Below, piece by piece: positions 23,959 to 36,160 of a stretch of 64,000 nt of DNA (its first letter is position 1; each line of letters begins with the position of its first letter). Location of the stretch: positions 21,822,159-21,886,158 of the forward strand of contig CM072811.1 of NCBI GenBank assembly GCA_037013495.1. Direction: 5' to 3'. Both the position numbers and the translations under genes were made by a program. The notes below the pieces were generated by a model. The model saw only the letters and a list, made by a program, of their open reading frames with translations. It made no database searches and was not told the origin of the DNA. The stretch comes from Hippophae tibetana. Lineage: Eukaryota > Streptophyta > Magnoliopsida > Rosales > Elaeagnaceae.

Positions 23959-24980
23959 TGTTGATGAGTGCTTTAAAAACACTAAAAATAACATGATTTG
24001 CATGCACTTTAGTGTCAAAATAGATTTTTATTTCCAAATTTTATCATGATTTGAACAAATCTATGTTTTCAGAATCATGGGTACGTTTAGTTATTTTTTT
24101 GATATTTATGATATCAAATTGATTCAATTGAAGAATGGTACCTAAAGGCATTTATTACAACCAAAGAAGAATAAAGGACAAAAACATATGTAAGCCTTAC
24201 ATATGTTACAACTAAGCTTGTAAAGAGGTGAAATGAAAGAAGATGGAAAACACGCAGTTTGATATGTGCCATGGAAGTGGAAAAATGCATGCTGCGGTGC
24301 GAGAGATTCAGCTCAAGATTACAACACTATGAAATCATCCTATTTCGCGGCTATGGAAAGTTTTATGCCATGGTGTTCGACCCTCTGATTCACTTTCTTA
24401 TCCTTTTAAAGCGTTTTCTAATCCTATAAATAAGACCCCTTCCTTTTCATTCCAAATTATCCTACATCCTCCACAATAGTTGTTATCTCTCATTTCTCTT
24501 TTCCTAGTTTTCTTTAGTTTAGTTTAAAAAAAATCTCTTAATTTTGAGAATTGAATTTTTTTTAGTTTATGTAGTAGTTATTTGATTCAATAAATAGTAT
24601 TGATAAATCTATTTGGAGGTTTTCCAGATACAGAAACAATAATTAAATTTTATACTTAGAAGGATCATAAGGTATAAATTTTAAATGTATTCTTCTATTT
24701 TCATATTAATTTTATATGTTGTTCTGAATGCTATGTTTAATTTATTGATCATTTATCAAATTAATCATATTTAACTAAATTAGTATAGGATATTAGTTAT
24801 TTTGTTATGCTTGAAAAAAAATCAATACAAGTAAAACAATTTTATAAAATAAATTGATCTTTATTTCTTCCATCAATTTTACAAAGTTTTAATATTTTGA
24901 GTGGTTTTAAATATTGATGTTTGTATTCCCTATCTAGATTTTAATATTATATTTTTTGCTATATGTCAACCTCAGTGAAT
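23959..24980 (+). repeat. Solo LTR of gypsy family H (diverged)
   Basis: It starts TGTTGATGAGTGCTTTAAAAACACTAAAA, alignable with the start of the H LTRs at 50260 and 61733. It shares in order the ATTTGCATG block, the TGTAAGCCTTACAT block, the GGTGAAA-GAAAGA block and a promoter-like CCTATAAATAAGACCCCTTCC at 24432. The right end is not defined. No internal gypsy sequence adjoins it. Confidence 0.5.
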
Positions 24981-26781
24981 CAGATTTTTTACATTAAAAA
25001 TTTAAATTATTATTTTTTATTTTTCATTACAAATTATTTTTTATATATGTAACCAAATTGGATTCAAATTTTAGTGCTAATTTACAACACTTTTTAGTTT
25101 TCTTTGAATAGTTGGCGTGCTATTTCATATTGCAGAATAAATTGTAATAACTTAGGTTTTTATTTTGTATTTTTGTGTTTTTGTTATTTGTTACTGTTTT
25201 TATTTTTATTTTTATCAATTGGAAGTAATAAGACAAGGTTATATTGAAGTTGGTTTTTTCCTTTTTCCTCAAACGGCAGAATCACTTTTGCAGTAAACTA
25301 TTTATGGTAAATTGCATAGAGTGAAACAAAGTTAAAAGAATGTTATGTTAAGGACGAACGAACAAATTTAATAGGGAATTACTGAATTACAAAACTATTT
25401 TATAATTTTATTAAATAATAAAAATATCACTTAACTATAATTTGTTAGAAAAAATTATTATCCGTTTGATTTACTGACAAATACTTAAAAAAATCAACTA
25501 AAAGTCACATGAAATAATTTTATGGTAGATTTATATTCTCTAATTAGTCTATAAGTTTATAAATCTACCATCCAGGTTTACAAATATACTTTTAAATTAT
25601 TACGTTATATAATCTCAACTTTTTTTTTTTCCATTCAATTTTGAATCTTTGAATGCTGAAGAATATGTTCATTGTCCGTGGTCCTTTAATCAACTATACC
25701 TTCCCTTATTTCTCTCTTTATTCTTTTTTTCTTTATTTCTCATCTTTTTTTCTTGTTATGGTTGTCTGGGCATGTAAATATACATGATTGATATCCTTGA
25801 AATGCCACTAATTTCTCTTCTTTGAACAAAAATGTTGAAACAGAAGCAATCAGAAACTAAGATGGGTCCTAAAAGTTATATTTCTATTGATCGAATTAAA
25901 AAAACTCAAATCAAATACGAATATAATTGAATTCGTGTCTAATTCGGATAAGTTAATTTGAAATTAAGTTAAAAATATTATAATTTTATGATTCATATAT
26001 AGAATGTTATGGATGGTATTATAGCTTCAAATTACCTAAGGATGAAATCTGATATAAGTTGTTTTGAATTAATGTTTGCTTGTTATTAATGTGTGTTTTT
26101 TATGATTAATTAGTTTTTATAATACTATATTTCTCATTTTTATTTTTTAATGTAATATTGTTTGTGCTAAATAAGTTTTAATATTATTAAAAACATTTTT
26201 TGATTTATAAAAGAAATGCCCAATTAATTAAAAAAATACAATTAACACTACGAACTAATTTGTGATAGTTTGCATGAGCCCATCCATTTGTGTTTTGTTT
26301 TGGATTCGAGCTTACTTTTGATGTTTCAAATTAAATTCAATTTAAATTATGATTGAATCAATTTGAGTTGGGTCAATTTTAGATAGTCAATTACCACCCA
26401 TAATCCTATCACGTCATAAAAATATAAAAAAACATGATAAAATGAGAATTTATTTAAAATTAAATAATTAGTAAATAACTAGTCGAGCACAAATTAAAAA
26501 TTTCCATTCAAGTTCATTCGATCACAATCAATTAAAATTGTTTATGAAAAAAAAGACAATCATGAAAATTCAAAAATGTGGCTAATGAGGTTACAAAAGT
26601 CATAACTCACTTAGTTATGTCAAGAAAAGTAATTTTGTTTTTTTAAAGTAGTTTTGTCAATTTTTTTTAAAATGAAAGTGTCACAAGAAAAACTTATCAA
26701 TTTTTTTATTTAATTTTTTTAATTTCTTTAATTTTTAAAAGCGTTATCGAGATATCAACTTTATATATTATCTTTAGCAAT
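24981..26781. other. AT-rich intergenic sequence
   Basis: Nothing coding and no clear repeat unit. Homopolymer A and T runs are common. A short (TA)n tract lies at about 26823-26838. Confidence 0.4.
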
Positions 26782-26919
26782 TATTGAAGGAAAGGTTAAT
26801 ATTATGGTCATTAGATTAGTCTTATATATATATATATAACTACTATACTTGTATATGATACGAATAATTAAGAATATCAATATAGAAGATCTTTTGCTTT
26901 TTCTTCTTCATTTTCTTCC
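26782..26919 (+). repeat. 5' LTR of copia element E, only about 138 bp
   Basis: It starts TATTGAAGGAAA and is followed directly by a primer-binding site. The start matches the sequence after the polypurine tract at 36057 (TATTGAAGGAAATATTGATATTAT). At under 150 bp it is among the shorter copia LTR lengths. Confidence 0.6.
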
Positions 26920-26933
26920 TGGTATTAGAATAG
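26920..26933 (+). other. Primer-binding site of element E
   Basis: TGGTATTAGAATAG, one or two changes from TGGTATCAGAGC, the complement of the 3' end of initiator-Met tRNA. It fixes the 5' LTR end of E and its strand. Confidence 0.75.
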
Positions 26934-26959
26934 AATTTTTTAGAAAGAAAAATAATTGT

Positions 26960-27992
26960 GTTTCTTAGGTACTGTTATTATGAGAGACAATGTTGAGTCC
27001 AATGTTACTAGCATCGAAATAAAGGTTGTCACAAGTTCCTTTTCAAAAATGGAAGAAAATCTTAATCAAAAGTTGAGTTATGTTTTGTTGAATTAACTCA
27101 ATTTTTTTTCTTGGTCTAGAGTAGTGACTATTATTGATCTTGGTGAAAGGTCTAAACTAGGCTATGTTAATAATAGTGTTAAGCCACTAGATTCTTCTTC
27201 ACCAACTTATCAAGATTGATAATGTAAGGATCAACTTGTTATGTCATGGTTGTTTAATTCAATGGAAAATCACATTGTAGAGATTTTTAGCTATTTAGAG
27301 TCGTCATGTGTCTTATAGGAAGATGTGAATGAGATGTACGATAATTAAAATAATGCATCTTGAGTTTTTCAACTCAAAAGGATCTTGCTACTCTTTATCA
27401 AGATAGAAAACCATATGTTTAACTCCTTGTGATGCCTAAAGGTATATGGAGTGAACTTACTTTATATCATCCTCACACTATTGATGCTGCAATATTACTT
27501 AGGAGAAGAGGAAGACAACATTTTTTAGTTATCAGCTAGTCTCGGCCAAGAATAAGAGAATCTTCGTAGCTGGGTTCCCATGAATTTTGATCTTCTATTG
27601 CTTTCTAATGTTTGTGCCATAATTCAACGGGAAAATCTTCGTATAAAAGTCATTAATGTTGAACTCAAAGGAATTTTAGGAGAATCTGGTGCCTATATTA
27701 CTGGTAGATCATTCAATAATCACAATGATAAACCTTTATAGGGGAATAACCAGACGTAAAATGTCAACATTTTAATAATATTGAGCATTTGATTGATCAA
27801 TGTTGGATTAAAATCCTAAGCTTAAGCCTAAATTCTCCGAAGACCAAGGTCCTTTCAAGTGTCGAGAATATAGAGCTTATGTTACCCAATTCATTAATTC
27901 ATTCGAATCAACCTTTTTTTGGGTAAACTCTAATCCTATTCCACTTATAAGTGATTTTGTTGTGTATCTCTGAAACAAAGATGGAAATTCTA
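26960..27992 (+). pseudogene. gag of copia element E, decayed
   Basis: Broken plus-strand frames give the gag pattern MSWLFNSMENHIVEIFSYLES, VFQLKRDLATLYQ and PKGIWSELTLYHP, which match the WLxNSM, REIxxLxQG and KxLWDEL motifs of copia UBN2-type gag. Near 27770 a relic of a zinc knuckle (IEHLIDQCWIKNP) remains. Many stops. It is cut off at 27993 by gypsy element D and element E resumes at about 34110. Confidence 0.75.
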
Positions 27993-29170
27993 AGATGATA
28001 ACTCTATTAAAATAGAATCATTATCACACTTTTTTACTTAATATTTACTTGTTTTATTCAATAAATTGTATTTTTATGACCAAAAATATTAAAATATAAA
28101 CTTTTTAGTGAAAAGGGGTGAAAATATAATTTTTGGATTTTTTTTATTTTTTAACATAAGACCAATCAAGAGCTACCAGGTGGTATGCCATATAGGCAGA
28201 GGAGTTGACTGGGCAAACCACATAGATGCCATGCAAGCACAGAGAGCGAATCATGTTATGTTGTGTGTGAGGAGGATGAAACACGTGCCACATGTCAGCA
28301 TGGTGTTCAACTTGAGTTCGAAAATTGGTCAAAGCGTTATGCCACTTATCGCTAGGTCGTTGCTCTGCGCATTCCACACATATGCCACACCATCCAATTC
28401 TAAAAATCATGTTGTGTAGTGTGTTGTTGACTCAAAAAGTGTTGACTTTGACCGGTCTCCCCTACCAAGCGTCTCTCCCTGATTCATCCAGTGAATATCC
28501 TCTGCCATGTGTCGTGTTGTGATTGGCTAGAACTATTAGTTTTGCTTATTTTGATTGTAGCCCCTGTTTGAACCTGATCTGATGATCCAGATCATACCTG
28601 AGCTTTATTTAAGCCCCTAATCACTCCATAAACCCTAAGTGGCCTCCATTAGCATAATTTTGGTCAATTTTTGGAGCTAAAAAGAGAGAAAAATACAGAA
28701 AAATTCAAGAGATGACCCAATTTTGGTGGAGATTAAAGACAAGATTAATTCTATAATTCAAGAGATTGATTGTATTTCTTTTTCTACTCTTTTCTTTATC
28801 AATTTTTATGTCTTGCTTTATGAAAAAATATGAGTTTTATGAACACAATTATGTGTAATAAATTTATTAATCTAGGAATCTCATGAACCCAATTTTTACC
28901 ATATGATGATTTAATATTTTATCCCAATTATAATTATAATTTAATTATATTATTTAATCTGAATTTTATGCTATTAATTATTTGGTCAACAATATATATA
29001 TAGAGGCAATTAAATAGATTTGAGAAAATTATTTAATTGTTTGTCTTGATTAAATAACATGCATAGTTTCTAGGCAGAGTTGTATGATTCTTATGTGTGT
29101 GATCCATAATTGATGAACTTAATGAGCAGTATGCAATTTTATTAACTTGAAAGTGTGATTAAATTAATTA
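27993..29170 (+). repeat. 5' LTR of gypsy element D, 3' part missing
   Basis: Aligns with 33016-33760: the CTCTAT start, TTTTATTCAATAAATTG, CCAATCAAGAGCTACC, the CAAGAGATTGATTGTATTTCTT block and the ATTACTATATGGTGTGTA end block. It keeps about 450 bases (28217-28680, including CACGTG and TTGACTTTGACC patches and a TTTATTTAAGCCCC promoter-like element) that the 3' copy lacks. It stops abruptly at about 29170 and runs into gag, so its own end and the primer site are deleted. Confidence 0.7.
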
Positions 29171-29199
29171 CTATATGGTGTGTAATCTTACCTTTAGAT

Positions 29200-30150
29200 T
29201 ATGAAATTGAGCATATATTGAGATCAATTAGAAAACAACAAGTTTCCCAAGAGGAAGAAATGGATAATCCATTAGAGATAAACAATAATGAGCTAAACTT
29301 GAATAATCAAATGCTTTTGATGGATGATAGAGATAGAGCTATGAATGAATATGCAATACCTGCGTTGGAAGGGCTGAATCCAAGGCCAAACATTCAAGCT
29401 AATCAGTTTGAACTAAAGTCATTGATGTTTCAAATGCTACAAACATTTGGAAAATTCAGCGGATTACCAACAGAAAATCCTCATCTTCATCTAAAATTGT
29501 TTATTGAAATTGTAGATTCATTTAACTTCAGTAGTGTGACGATGAGGCATTTAGGCTTAGATTGTTCCCTTACTCATTGCGAGACTATGCTCGAGTTTGG
29601 CTAAACAATTTGCCACCTGATTCCATTACAAGTTGGAATGGTTTGGCAAAGAAATTCTTGATGAAATACTTCCCACCAATAAAGAATGTCAAGCTTTGGA
29701 ATGACATTACTTCCCACCAACAACACAAAGGAGAATATTTATATGAAGCATGGGAAAGATTCAAGGAATTGTTAAGGAAGTTTCCTCATCATGGTATTCC
29801 TTCTTGGATTCAAATGAAGACTTTTTACAATGGTCTCAATGCTTAAACAAGAACTATTGTTGATGCATCTACTAGTAGAGCTTTGTTAGCCAAATCTTAC
29901 AATCAAGCTTATGATTTACTTGAGAAAATAGCTAGCAATAATTATCAATGGCTAATGGACAGAATGACAACCACAAGAAGAGTAGCCATAATGCATAAGG
30001 TAAGTGATATCACAACACTTACATCTCAAGTTTCATCTTTGGTTAATCTTTTGAAGGTTCAAATTTCACCAACAAGTATAAACTAGGTCCAATATTCAGG
30101 AGTGTCATGTGTGTTTTGCAAAGGAGCTCATTTGTTTGATAATTTTCCAA
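29200..30150 (+). pseudogene. gag of gypsy element D (Retrotrans_gag, Athila/Tat-like)
   Basis: Two overlapping frames separated by a frameshift near 29560. The first begins around EEEMDNPLEI and contains FELKSLMFQMLQTFGKFSGL; the second carries YSLRDYARVWLNNLPPDSIT, KKFLMKYFPP, EYLYEAWERFKELLRKFPHH and MKTFYNGLNA, then AYDLLEKIASNNYQW. These are diagnostic of the gag of plant chromovirus-unrelated gypsy lineages such as Athila/Tat. A zinc knuckle relic (CVFCKGAHLFDNFPNN) near 30110 has lost its last Cys. Stops at 29845 and 30085 break the frame. Confidence 0.85.
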
Positions 30151-30439
30151 ATAATTCTTAATCCATATTCCATGTGGGTAATATGAATTGAAACAATAAT
30201 ACATACTCAAACACATATAACCCAAGATGGAGACAACATCCAAATTTCTTTTGGAGTAATAACACAGATACACAGTTTTCAAAATTTATTGATGTCTTAA
30301 AGAAGCTGCACAAAAACACACCATTTTTAGTCTTATGCTAAATTCATGAAGGATATACTATTAAAGAAAAGGAGGCTTGGAAATCATGAAACAATAATCT
30401 TGACTGAAGGTTCTAGCGTCATCCTTGATAGAAAACTAC

Positions 30440-30840
30440 CATAAAAATTGAAAGATCTAAGTATTTTTGACATCCCTTGCACTATTGAGAACATCTATAT
30501 TGGCAATGCACTATGTGATTTGGGTTCTAACATTAACCTTATGTCATTATCAATCTTCTAGAGATTGGAAGTTGGTAAAGCTAAACCCACTTTAGTAACA
30601 TTGTAGATGGTAGACCGGTCAATTAAAAGACCTTGGGGGTGTGGTGGAAGATGTGCTAGTAAAAGTAGACAAATTCATCTTTTTGGAAGACTTCATTGTG
30701 CTAGACATAAAAGAGGAATGTGACATTCCTATCATACTTGATCATCCATTCTTTGCAACCAAAAGAGCACTCATTGATGTACAAAAAGGTGAACTTACAA
30801 TGAGAGTGTAAGATGAAAAAGTAATGTTTAATATTTTAAA
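30440..30840 (+). pseudogene. Aspartic protease remnant of element D
   Basis: The frame reads FDIPCTIENIYIGNALCDLGSNINLM, with the active-site DLGS at 30517-30528 (the usual gypsy variant of DTGA), and continues in other frames through VDxFIF-, VLD- and IILDHPFFAT-like motifs to VQKGELTMRV. Stops and frameshifts are present. Confidence 0.75.
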
Positions 30841-33002
30841 GCATATGAACCTCCTGATATTGATAGTACTAATGAATGCTTAAGGATAAATGTTACTGAA
30901 TATAGGGACAACTTAAAAGAATCTCTTAAGTCTCCTACACTTAAGACTGTTACATGTGATGCTATGAACAAGGACATAAACTCACTAGAAAATAACTATA
31001 CTTGTTTTAACTTTGAAAGTATGGAATCCAAGGTTGATATTGTAGACTTTGTGAACTTTTTGGAGGACACACCACTCATGTGTGTATCAAAGGCGATTAT
31101 GGAAAATTTTGAGATATGATCTAAGCTCAAACCATCAATTGAAGGGTCAATAAGTTAATTTAGACCTTATACTTTTACCATTCCATCCCTAGTCAAGTAT
31201 GAAAGTGAAAGAGTCCAATAGAGAGGTGAAAAATTTGTTTGAAATATATAAATTGGATGAGTTATGGTGGAGTGCTTATAAGAATGCCAAAAATTTCAAA
31301 AAGAAAACAAAAATATAGCATGAAAAGAGAATTGAGCACCGTGTTTGTGAACCAGAACATAAGTTATTTTTGAGAAAATCCATACTCAAATTGTTTCCAG
31401 GCAAACTCAAAATTAAATGGACACAAAGGGATGTGTCTTAGGACTCAATAAGATTGTCTAATCAAGGAAGTTATACGTGACACTGGTTGGGAGACAACCC
31501 AATGTTATTTTACGTATATTTTCATTGTTTTTGTTTTATAGGTGAATAAATGTGGAGAGCAATGGTGCAACACGATTAGTATTTCAATGACAGATATGGT
31601 GTGCCAAGACTAAGGGAGCTTTCTTTCCTTTTAATTTTTCATATTTATATATGCACATTGGGGACAATGTATAATTTAAATTTAGGGGATGGAACTTCAT
31701 TTTCTACATTTGTTTTACTATGCATTTTAAATTTTTAGGAATGTTTTTTATAGATTTTTTTGTTGAATTTTTAGGATGTTTTTAATCATGATTTGGGTAT
31801 TAATTAACGAATATATGTAAACTAAATACATGCATGCTTGATATGAAACATATAAACTCAATGATAAAAATTGGTTTTCATGACTAGGATGAGTAATGTA
31901 ACATATTTATTAATATATTTACATTAATCATGTGATATGTTTGCTAGTTTTGATTGGATCGATTCAAATTCTGATGAACATGTTCATGATTGATTTTCAT
32001 GTTCTTATTGAGAGAAAATTTGTAGTGAGTTATGTGATTCGATGAGATCTACGAAGTTTTAGAACTTATTTGATCATCCCTTGAGGCGAAATATTAAATA
32101 GTATTTAGCAAGATAAATAATTTAGACCTTATTTGTATCCATTGAGCATTTCAAGCTAACCATTGTTAATATCTTTAGTCACCCATTTAAGCCTAACAAA
32201 GAACCCTTCATATATTTAAGCCACATTTAATGCCTAAATAGTAAGCATTACCTTTATCTTTGCACCTTTAGCTTGTGGAAAAGAAAACAAAGATGTAATC
32301 ATGTGTTTTGCTATAGAGTAAGGTAATATTTAAAGCACCCTATAAAAAGAAGAGAAAAGTAGAAAAAAAAAAAGCAAAACCCACAACACAGTTATTCCTC
32401 TAAAATCATTAGAATTGAAAATTAGTTTGGGGGTATTGTGAAGTTACAAAAAAAAAGATGTGGAATAAAAGAATATGAAAAGAATGACAAAAAAGGGTGC
32501 ACTGAAATATAAACTAAAAAGCTCAATTGCAGTTAAAAAGTACATGATGAACAAAAAGAAAGCTAAGGTGTGGAAAGAGCCTAAATGTCTTCATTTATCG
32601 ACCCCACCTAAGCCCTATATTACAACCATGTAAAGTACTTATTAATCTTGAGCTAAGTGCATATTTATATTAGTGGAGAGGGATGTGAAAAATAGACTTA
32701 TGAGACTTGTTCTAAGATTGAATTTATTAGCATGCTCATATAGGTTGATTTCATGAGTGCAACAGATGATATCATGTACAACACACACACATGAATCAAT
32801 TTTTCAAAAACCTTTTCTATCCTTGTATTGATGAAACGTTGATTGATGAATATGTGAACCTCCTTATCATAAGATTGTACGAATTTTGAGAAGGATAGTT
32901 TTCGTGAAATATGCATGTACTAATAGAAGTATATTTATGAATATACTATCCATGTTATTTTATTTAGTTATACTTGGCTTTACTTGAGGACAAGCAAAGA
33001 GT
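30841..33002 (+). mobile_element. Deleted pol and 3' region of element D
   Basis: After protease an acidic linker continues to about 31140. The next recognisable piece (31370-31420, HTQIVSRQTQN) resembles the LKLFPGKLKSRW tail at the end of gypsy integrase. RT, RNase H and the integrase core are missing, so the element could not move by itself. A GGGGACAATGTATAATTTAAATTTAGGGG sequence (31655-31686) is an internal polypurine-like tract of the kind found in Athila/Tat elements. No env-like frame is seen. Confidence 0.6.
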
Positions 33003-34103
33003 TAAGTTTAGAGGGTGATGACTCTATGAAGTATAATCATTAGTGCACTTTTTTTACTTGTTTTATTCAATAAATGGTATTTTATGGCGAAAAATATTAA
33101 AATATAAACCTTTTAGTAAAAAAGGGTGAAAATATATTTTTGAATTTTATGGAATTTTTATGAATTTTTAATGGAGGGCCAATCAGAAGCTGTCATGGGC
33201 CACCACATAAGTAGAAGAGTTAACTGGCCAAGAGAGGAAAAAAAAGGAAGAAAAAGAAAACTTCAAAAGAAGATACAATTTTGGTGGAGATTCAAGAGAA
33301 GATTAGCACTATAATTCAAGAGATTGATTGTATTTCTTCTTGTTCTCTTTTCTTTATCAATTTGTATGTCTTTCTTTATGAAAATATGAGTTTTATGAAA
33401 AAATATGTCTAGTTAATTTATTAATCTAGGGATTTTATAAACCTAGTTTTCACCATGAGATGATCTAATATTTTACCCAAATTATAATTATAATTTAATT
33501 ATATTATTTAATTTAATTTTTATGATATTAATTGTTTGACCAACAATTTATCTATAGAGTCAATTAAATATATTTGAGAGATTTATTTAATTGTTTGTAT
33601 TGATTAAATAACTATATAGTTTTTAGACAGAGATGTATCATTCTTATGTATGTGATTTATAATTGATGAATTTAATGAGTAGTATGCAATTTAATTGGCT
33701 TGAGAGAGTAATTAAATTAATTACTATATGGTGTGTAGTTTTCTTAAGAGAAGAATACATGCTAGGTTAATTCAATTGATCATGTAATTAATTGATAATT
33801 ATATTGGGGAGGGGGGGGGGGGGGGTTTGAGTGATTCACATGTTTAGAAAATTGGAAGATTAAGTATTCCTAGATATTTTCTCATATATCTTCTTAGTTA
33901 CCAAATCTAATTAAATTAATTGTTTCTTTTAACTTTTAGTTATTTTAATTTTGTTTCCTTAAAATATAAAAGCACAAAAAAATTGATTTTTATTTTTTAA
34001 ATTTTAAAAATTAGTTCATATTAAAATAATATTTGTGAGAATGATCTTTTTTTTATCATTATATTACTTGTTGTGATATGTATACTTGCGTATTCATTGT
34101 ACA
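33003..34103 (+). repeat. Polypurine tract and 3' LTR of element D
   Basis: GAGGACAAGCAAAGAGTTAAGTTTAGAGGG (ending 33015) is a classic gypsy primer tract. The LTR begins TGATGACTCTATG at 33016. It matches the 5' copy up to about 33760, then continues with a poly-G run and ends in the GTGATATGTATACTTGCGTAT pattern typical of gypsy LTR ends, closing near GTACA at 34103. Boundary on the right is approximate. Relative to the 5' copy it lacks about 450 bases. Confidence 0.7.
33811..33825 (+). repeat. Run of 15 G
   Basis: An uninterrupted G15 preceded by GGGGA, inside the 3' LTR of element D, in surroundings well under 35% GC. It is prone to slippage and to sequencing error, so its exact length is uncertain. 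Confidence 0.9.
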
Positions 34104-34109
34104 CATTTT

Positions 34110-34870
34110 TGTGTGACGATCATTCATTCAGATATTTAAAGACCCTATTATTGAATCCTTGGATAAATACAAGTCTTTATTCACTTTTTTATGACTATTC
34201 ACATGTCACTCTTGTCTATCTATTATCATTCAAGAGTGAATTGTTTGATGTCTTTCAAATGTTCCACTTTTATTATGAATCAATTTTCCACTATAATTTG
34301 TATTATTCGTTGTGACAATGGCACAAGTATATGTCCAAAAACATGAAATAATATTTATATCCTAATGGCATTCTACATCAGTCTAGTTATGTGGGGACAC
34401 CCTAACAAAATGTGATTATCAAACATAAAATATAGATTTATTGGAGAAAAGTTGACCTTTGATGTTACATATACATGGTCGAAAAGTGTTTTGGTCTCAA
34501 GGATTTTTAACTTCTATTTATCAAATAAATTGGCTACCAAGTAGGGTGCTCAATTTTCAATGTCCACTTGAAGTTTTTAGGGAACTCCACCAAAATTATC
34601 ACACATATGAGTGTTTGACTGCAACTGTTTTATACATGTTCCGACACCTAACTATGATAAGCTTGATCCAAGAGTGGCTAAGGGTGTTTTTTTTTTGGAT
34701 ATTTTGCTACACAAAAGGGCTTCAAATGCTATAATCCTACATCCAAAAAGTTTTTTGTTACTAGAGATGTGTCATTTGAGGAATTAATATCTTATTATTC
34801 TACTGAAAATAGCTTGCAAGATCAGGCTTCAGATTTTTTTCCCTTACCCATAAAAATTATTGGTGTTCTT
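34110..34870 (+). pseudogene. Integrase of copia element E
   Basis: Element E resumes here after D. Frames read DKYKSLFTFFYDYSHVTLVYLLS (first catalytic Asp of the DDE core), then CDNGT-like sequence at 34311, KVFWSQGFLT, INWLPSRVLNFQCPLEV, and DPRVAKGVFFGYFATQKGFKCYNP. The order and motifs are those of copia integrase. The stretch that should lie between gag and this point (protease and the zinc-binding domain) is gone, so D's insertion was accompanied or followed by deletion. Confidence 0.8.
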
Positions 34871-35129
34871 ATTGTGGCTTAATCTGGTCCCTCTGATGTT
34901 CCTATTATGGGCACATCTACCCCTCTCACTGTGGTGATCTAACAGAGGTTATTGCACATGTTGTGAAACCAATCGTATCCATCCATGAGGATAAGGGTCT
35001 AGTTGTATTGAATGTACTGTAATCACCTACTTTTCTACGAAATCATAAACAGAATGGTGCTCTTCCAAAAAAGATGCAAGATTTTGTTACATATACAACT
35101 CGGAATACCATTTCAACTATCCTAGCATA

Positions 35130-36045
35130 TCCACGAGTATCTACTACTCATGCTAGTTTTCTCACTGCCATCTCAAGTATTCAAGAGCCCAAAAATTTCA
35201 AAGAAGCTAACACTCCAGATCTATGGCATCAGGCTATGCATGAAGAGCTTTAAGCACTTCATAACTATCACATATGGACAATTACAAAGCTTCAAAAAGG
35301 GGGGGAAATTGGTTGGTAGTCATTGGGTGTGTTAGACTAAATTTAATTATTGTGGGTCTATACATTGCCATAAAGCTTAACCTGTGCACAAGGTTTTTAC
35401 TTACATTTTGGTGTGGACTAAAAGGAGACCTCTACTTTTGTTGCTAAAATGAATAATGTATGTGTTTTATTGTCTTTCGTGGTTAGTCTTGGTTGGTCTA
35501 TATCTCAAATGGAAGTCAACAATGCTTTTTTGCATGAGGATCTTGATGAGAATGTGTACATGAAATTACCTCTTGAACATCCTCAAAGTTTTGATTTTAG
35601 ATTGGTGTGTCGCCTACACAAATTCATTTATGAGCTTAAGCAATCTCCCCATGCTTGGCATGCCAAGCTAAGTACAATTCTTCAATAATTTGGATTTGTT
35701 CGAAGTTATGTTAATTCTTTCTTATTATTCAATGCAAATCAAATAAGATAGTGTTGGTTCTTATTTATGTCGATGATCTTATTATTACGAAAATAATACT
35801 TCTATTTTGCAAATAAAGGCTACTCTTTAACTTAATCTTCCTATTAAGGATCTTGGCTTTTTAAAATATTTATTGATATTGAGACGACAACTTCACATAA
35901 AGGTGTATTTTTCAACCAAAGAAACTATGTTCTAAACTTTCTTTCCAATGTAAAAATGATAGATACAATTGACTAAGGTTTTGTCCTCCGCTCATTTTCA
36001 TCATTTAATGTCCACGCTTGGATCCATCAATAACCTAGATCGAGT
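35130..36045 (+). pseudogene. Reverse transcriptase and RNase H tail of element E
   Basis: Frames carry ALHNYHTWTITKLQ (start of RT), LVGSHWV, then the intact stretch 35449-35688 with QMEVNNAFLHEDLDENVYMK and VCRLHKFIYELKQSPHAWHAKL, and YVDDL at 35766-35780, the RT catalytic motif. After KDLGFLKY the RNase H domain is mostly missing; only its tail remains (LTKVLSSAHFHHLMSTLGS at about 35970). It is broken by stops and not functional. Confidence 0.85.
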
Positions 36046-36047
36046 TT

Positions 36048-36160
36048 AAGGGGGATTATTGAAGGAAATATTGATATTATCCCCATCAATATTAATCTTA
36101 GTTGATTTGTTTCATTTATTGTACAGATTTAATTCATAATCTAAACTTTAGGATTAAAAC
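36048..36160 (+). repeat. Polypurine tract and 3' LTR of element E
   Basis: AAGGGGGAT at 36048-36056 is followed by TATTGAAGGAAATATTGATATTAT, matching the 5' LTR start at 26782. Similarity fades after about 60 bases, so the right end is set only by the expected length. Confidence 0.55.

Noticed and set aside
28108..28522. Overlapping frames on both strands (103, 88 and 65 codons)
   Set aside because: All lie in the 5' LTR of gypsy element D, have no recognisable domain, and part of the sequence is absent from the 3' copy.
30841..33002. Possible env-like gene in gypsy element D (Athila relatives can have one)
   Set aside because: No open frame or membrane-protein pattern of useful length is visible there.
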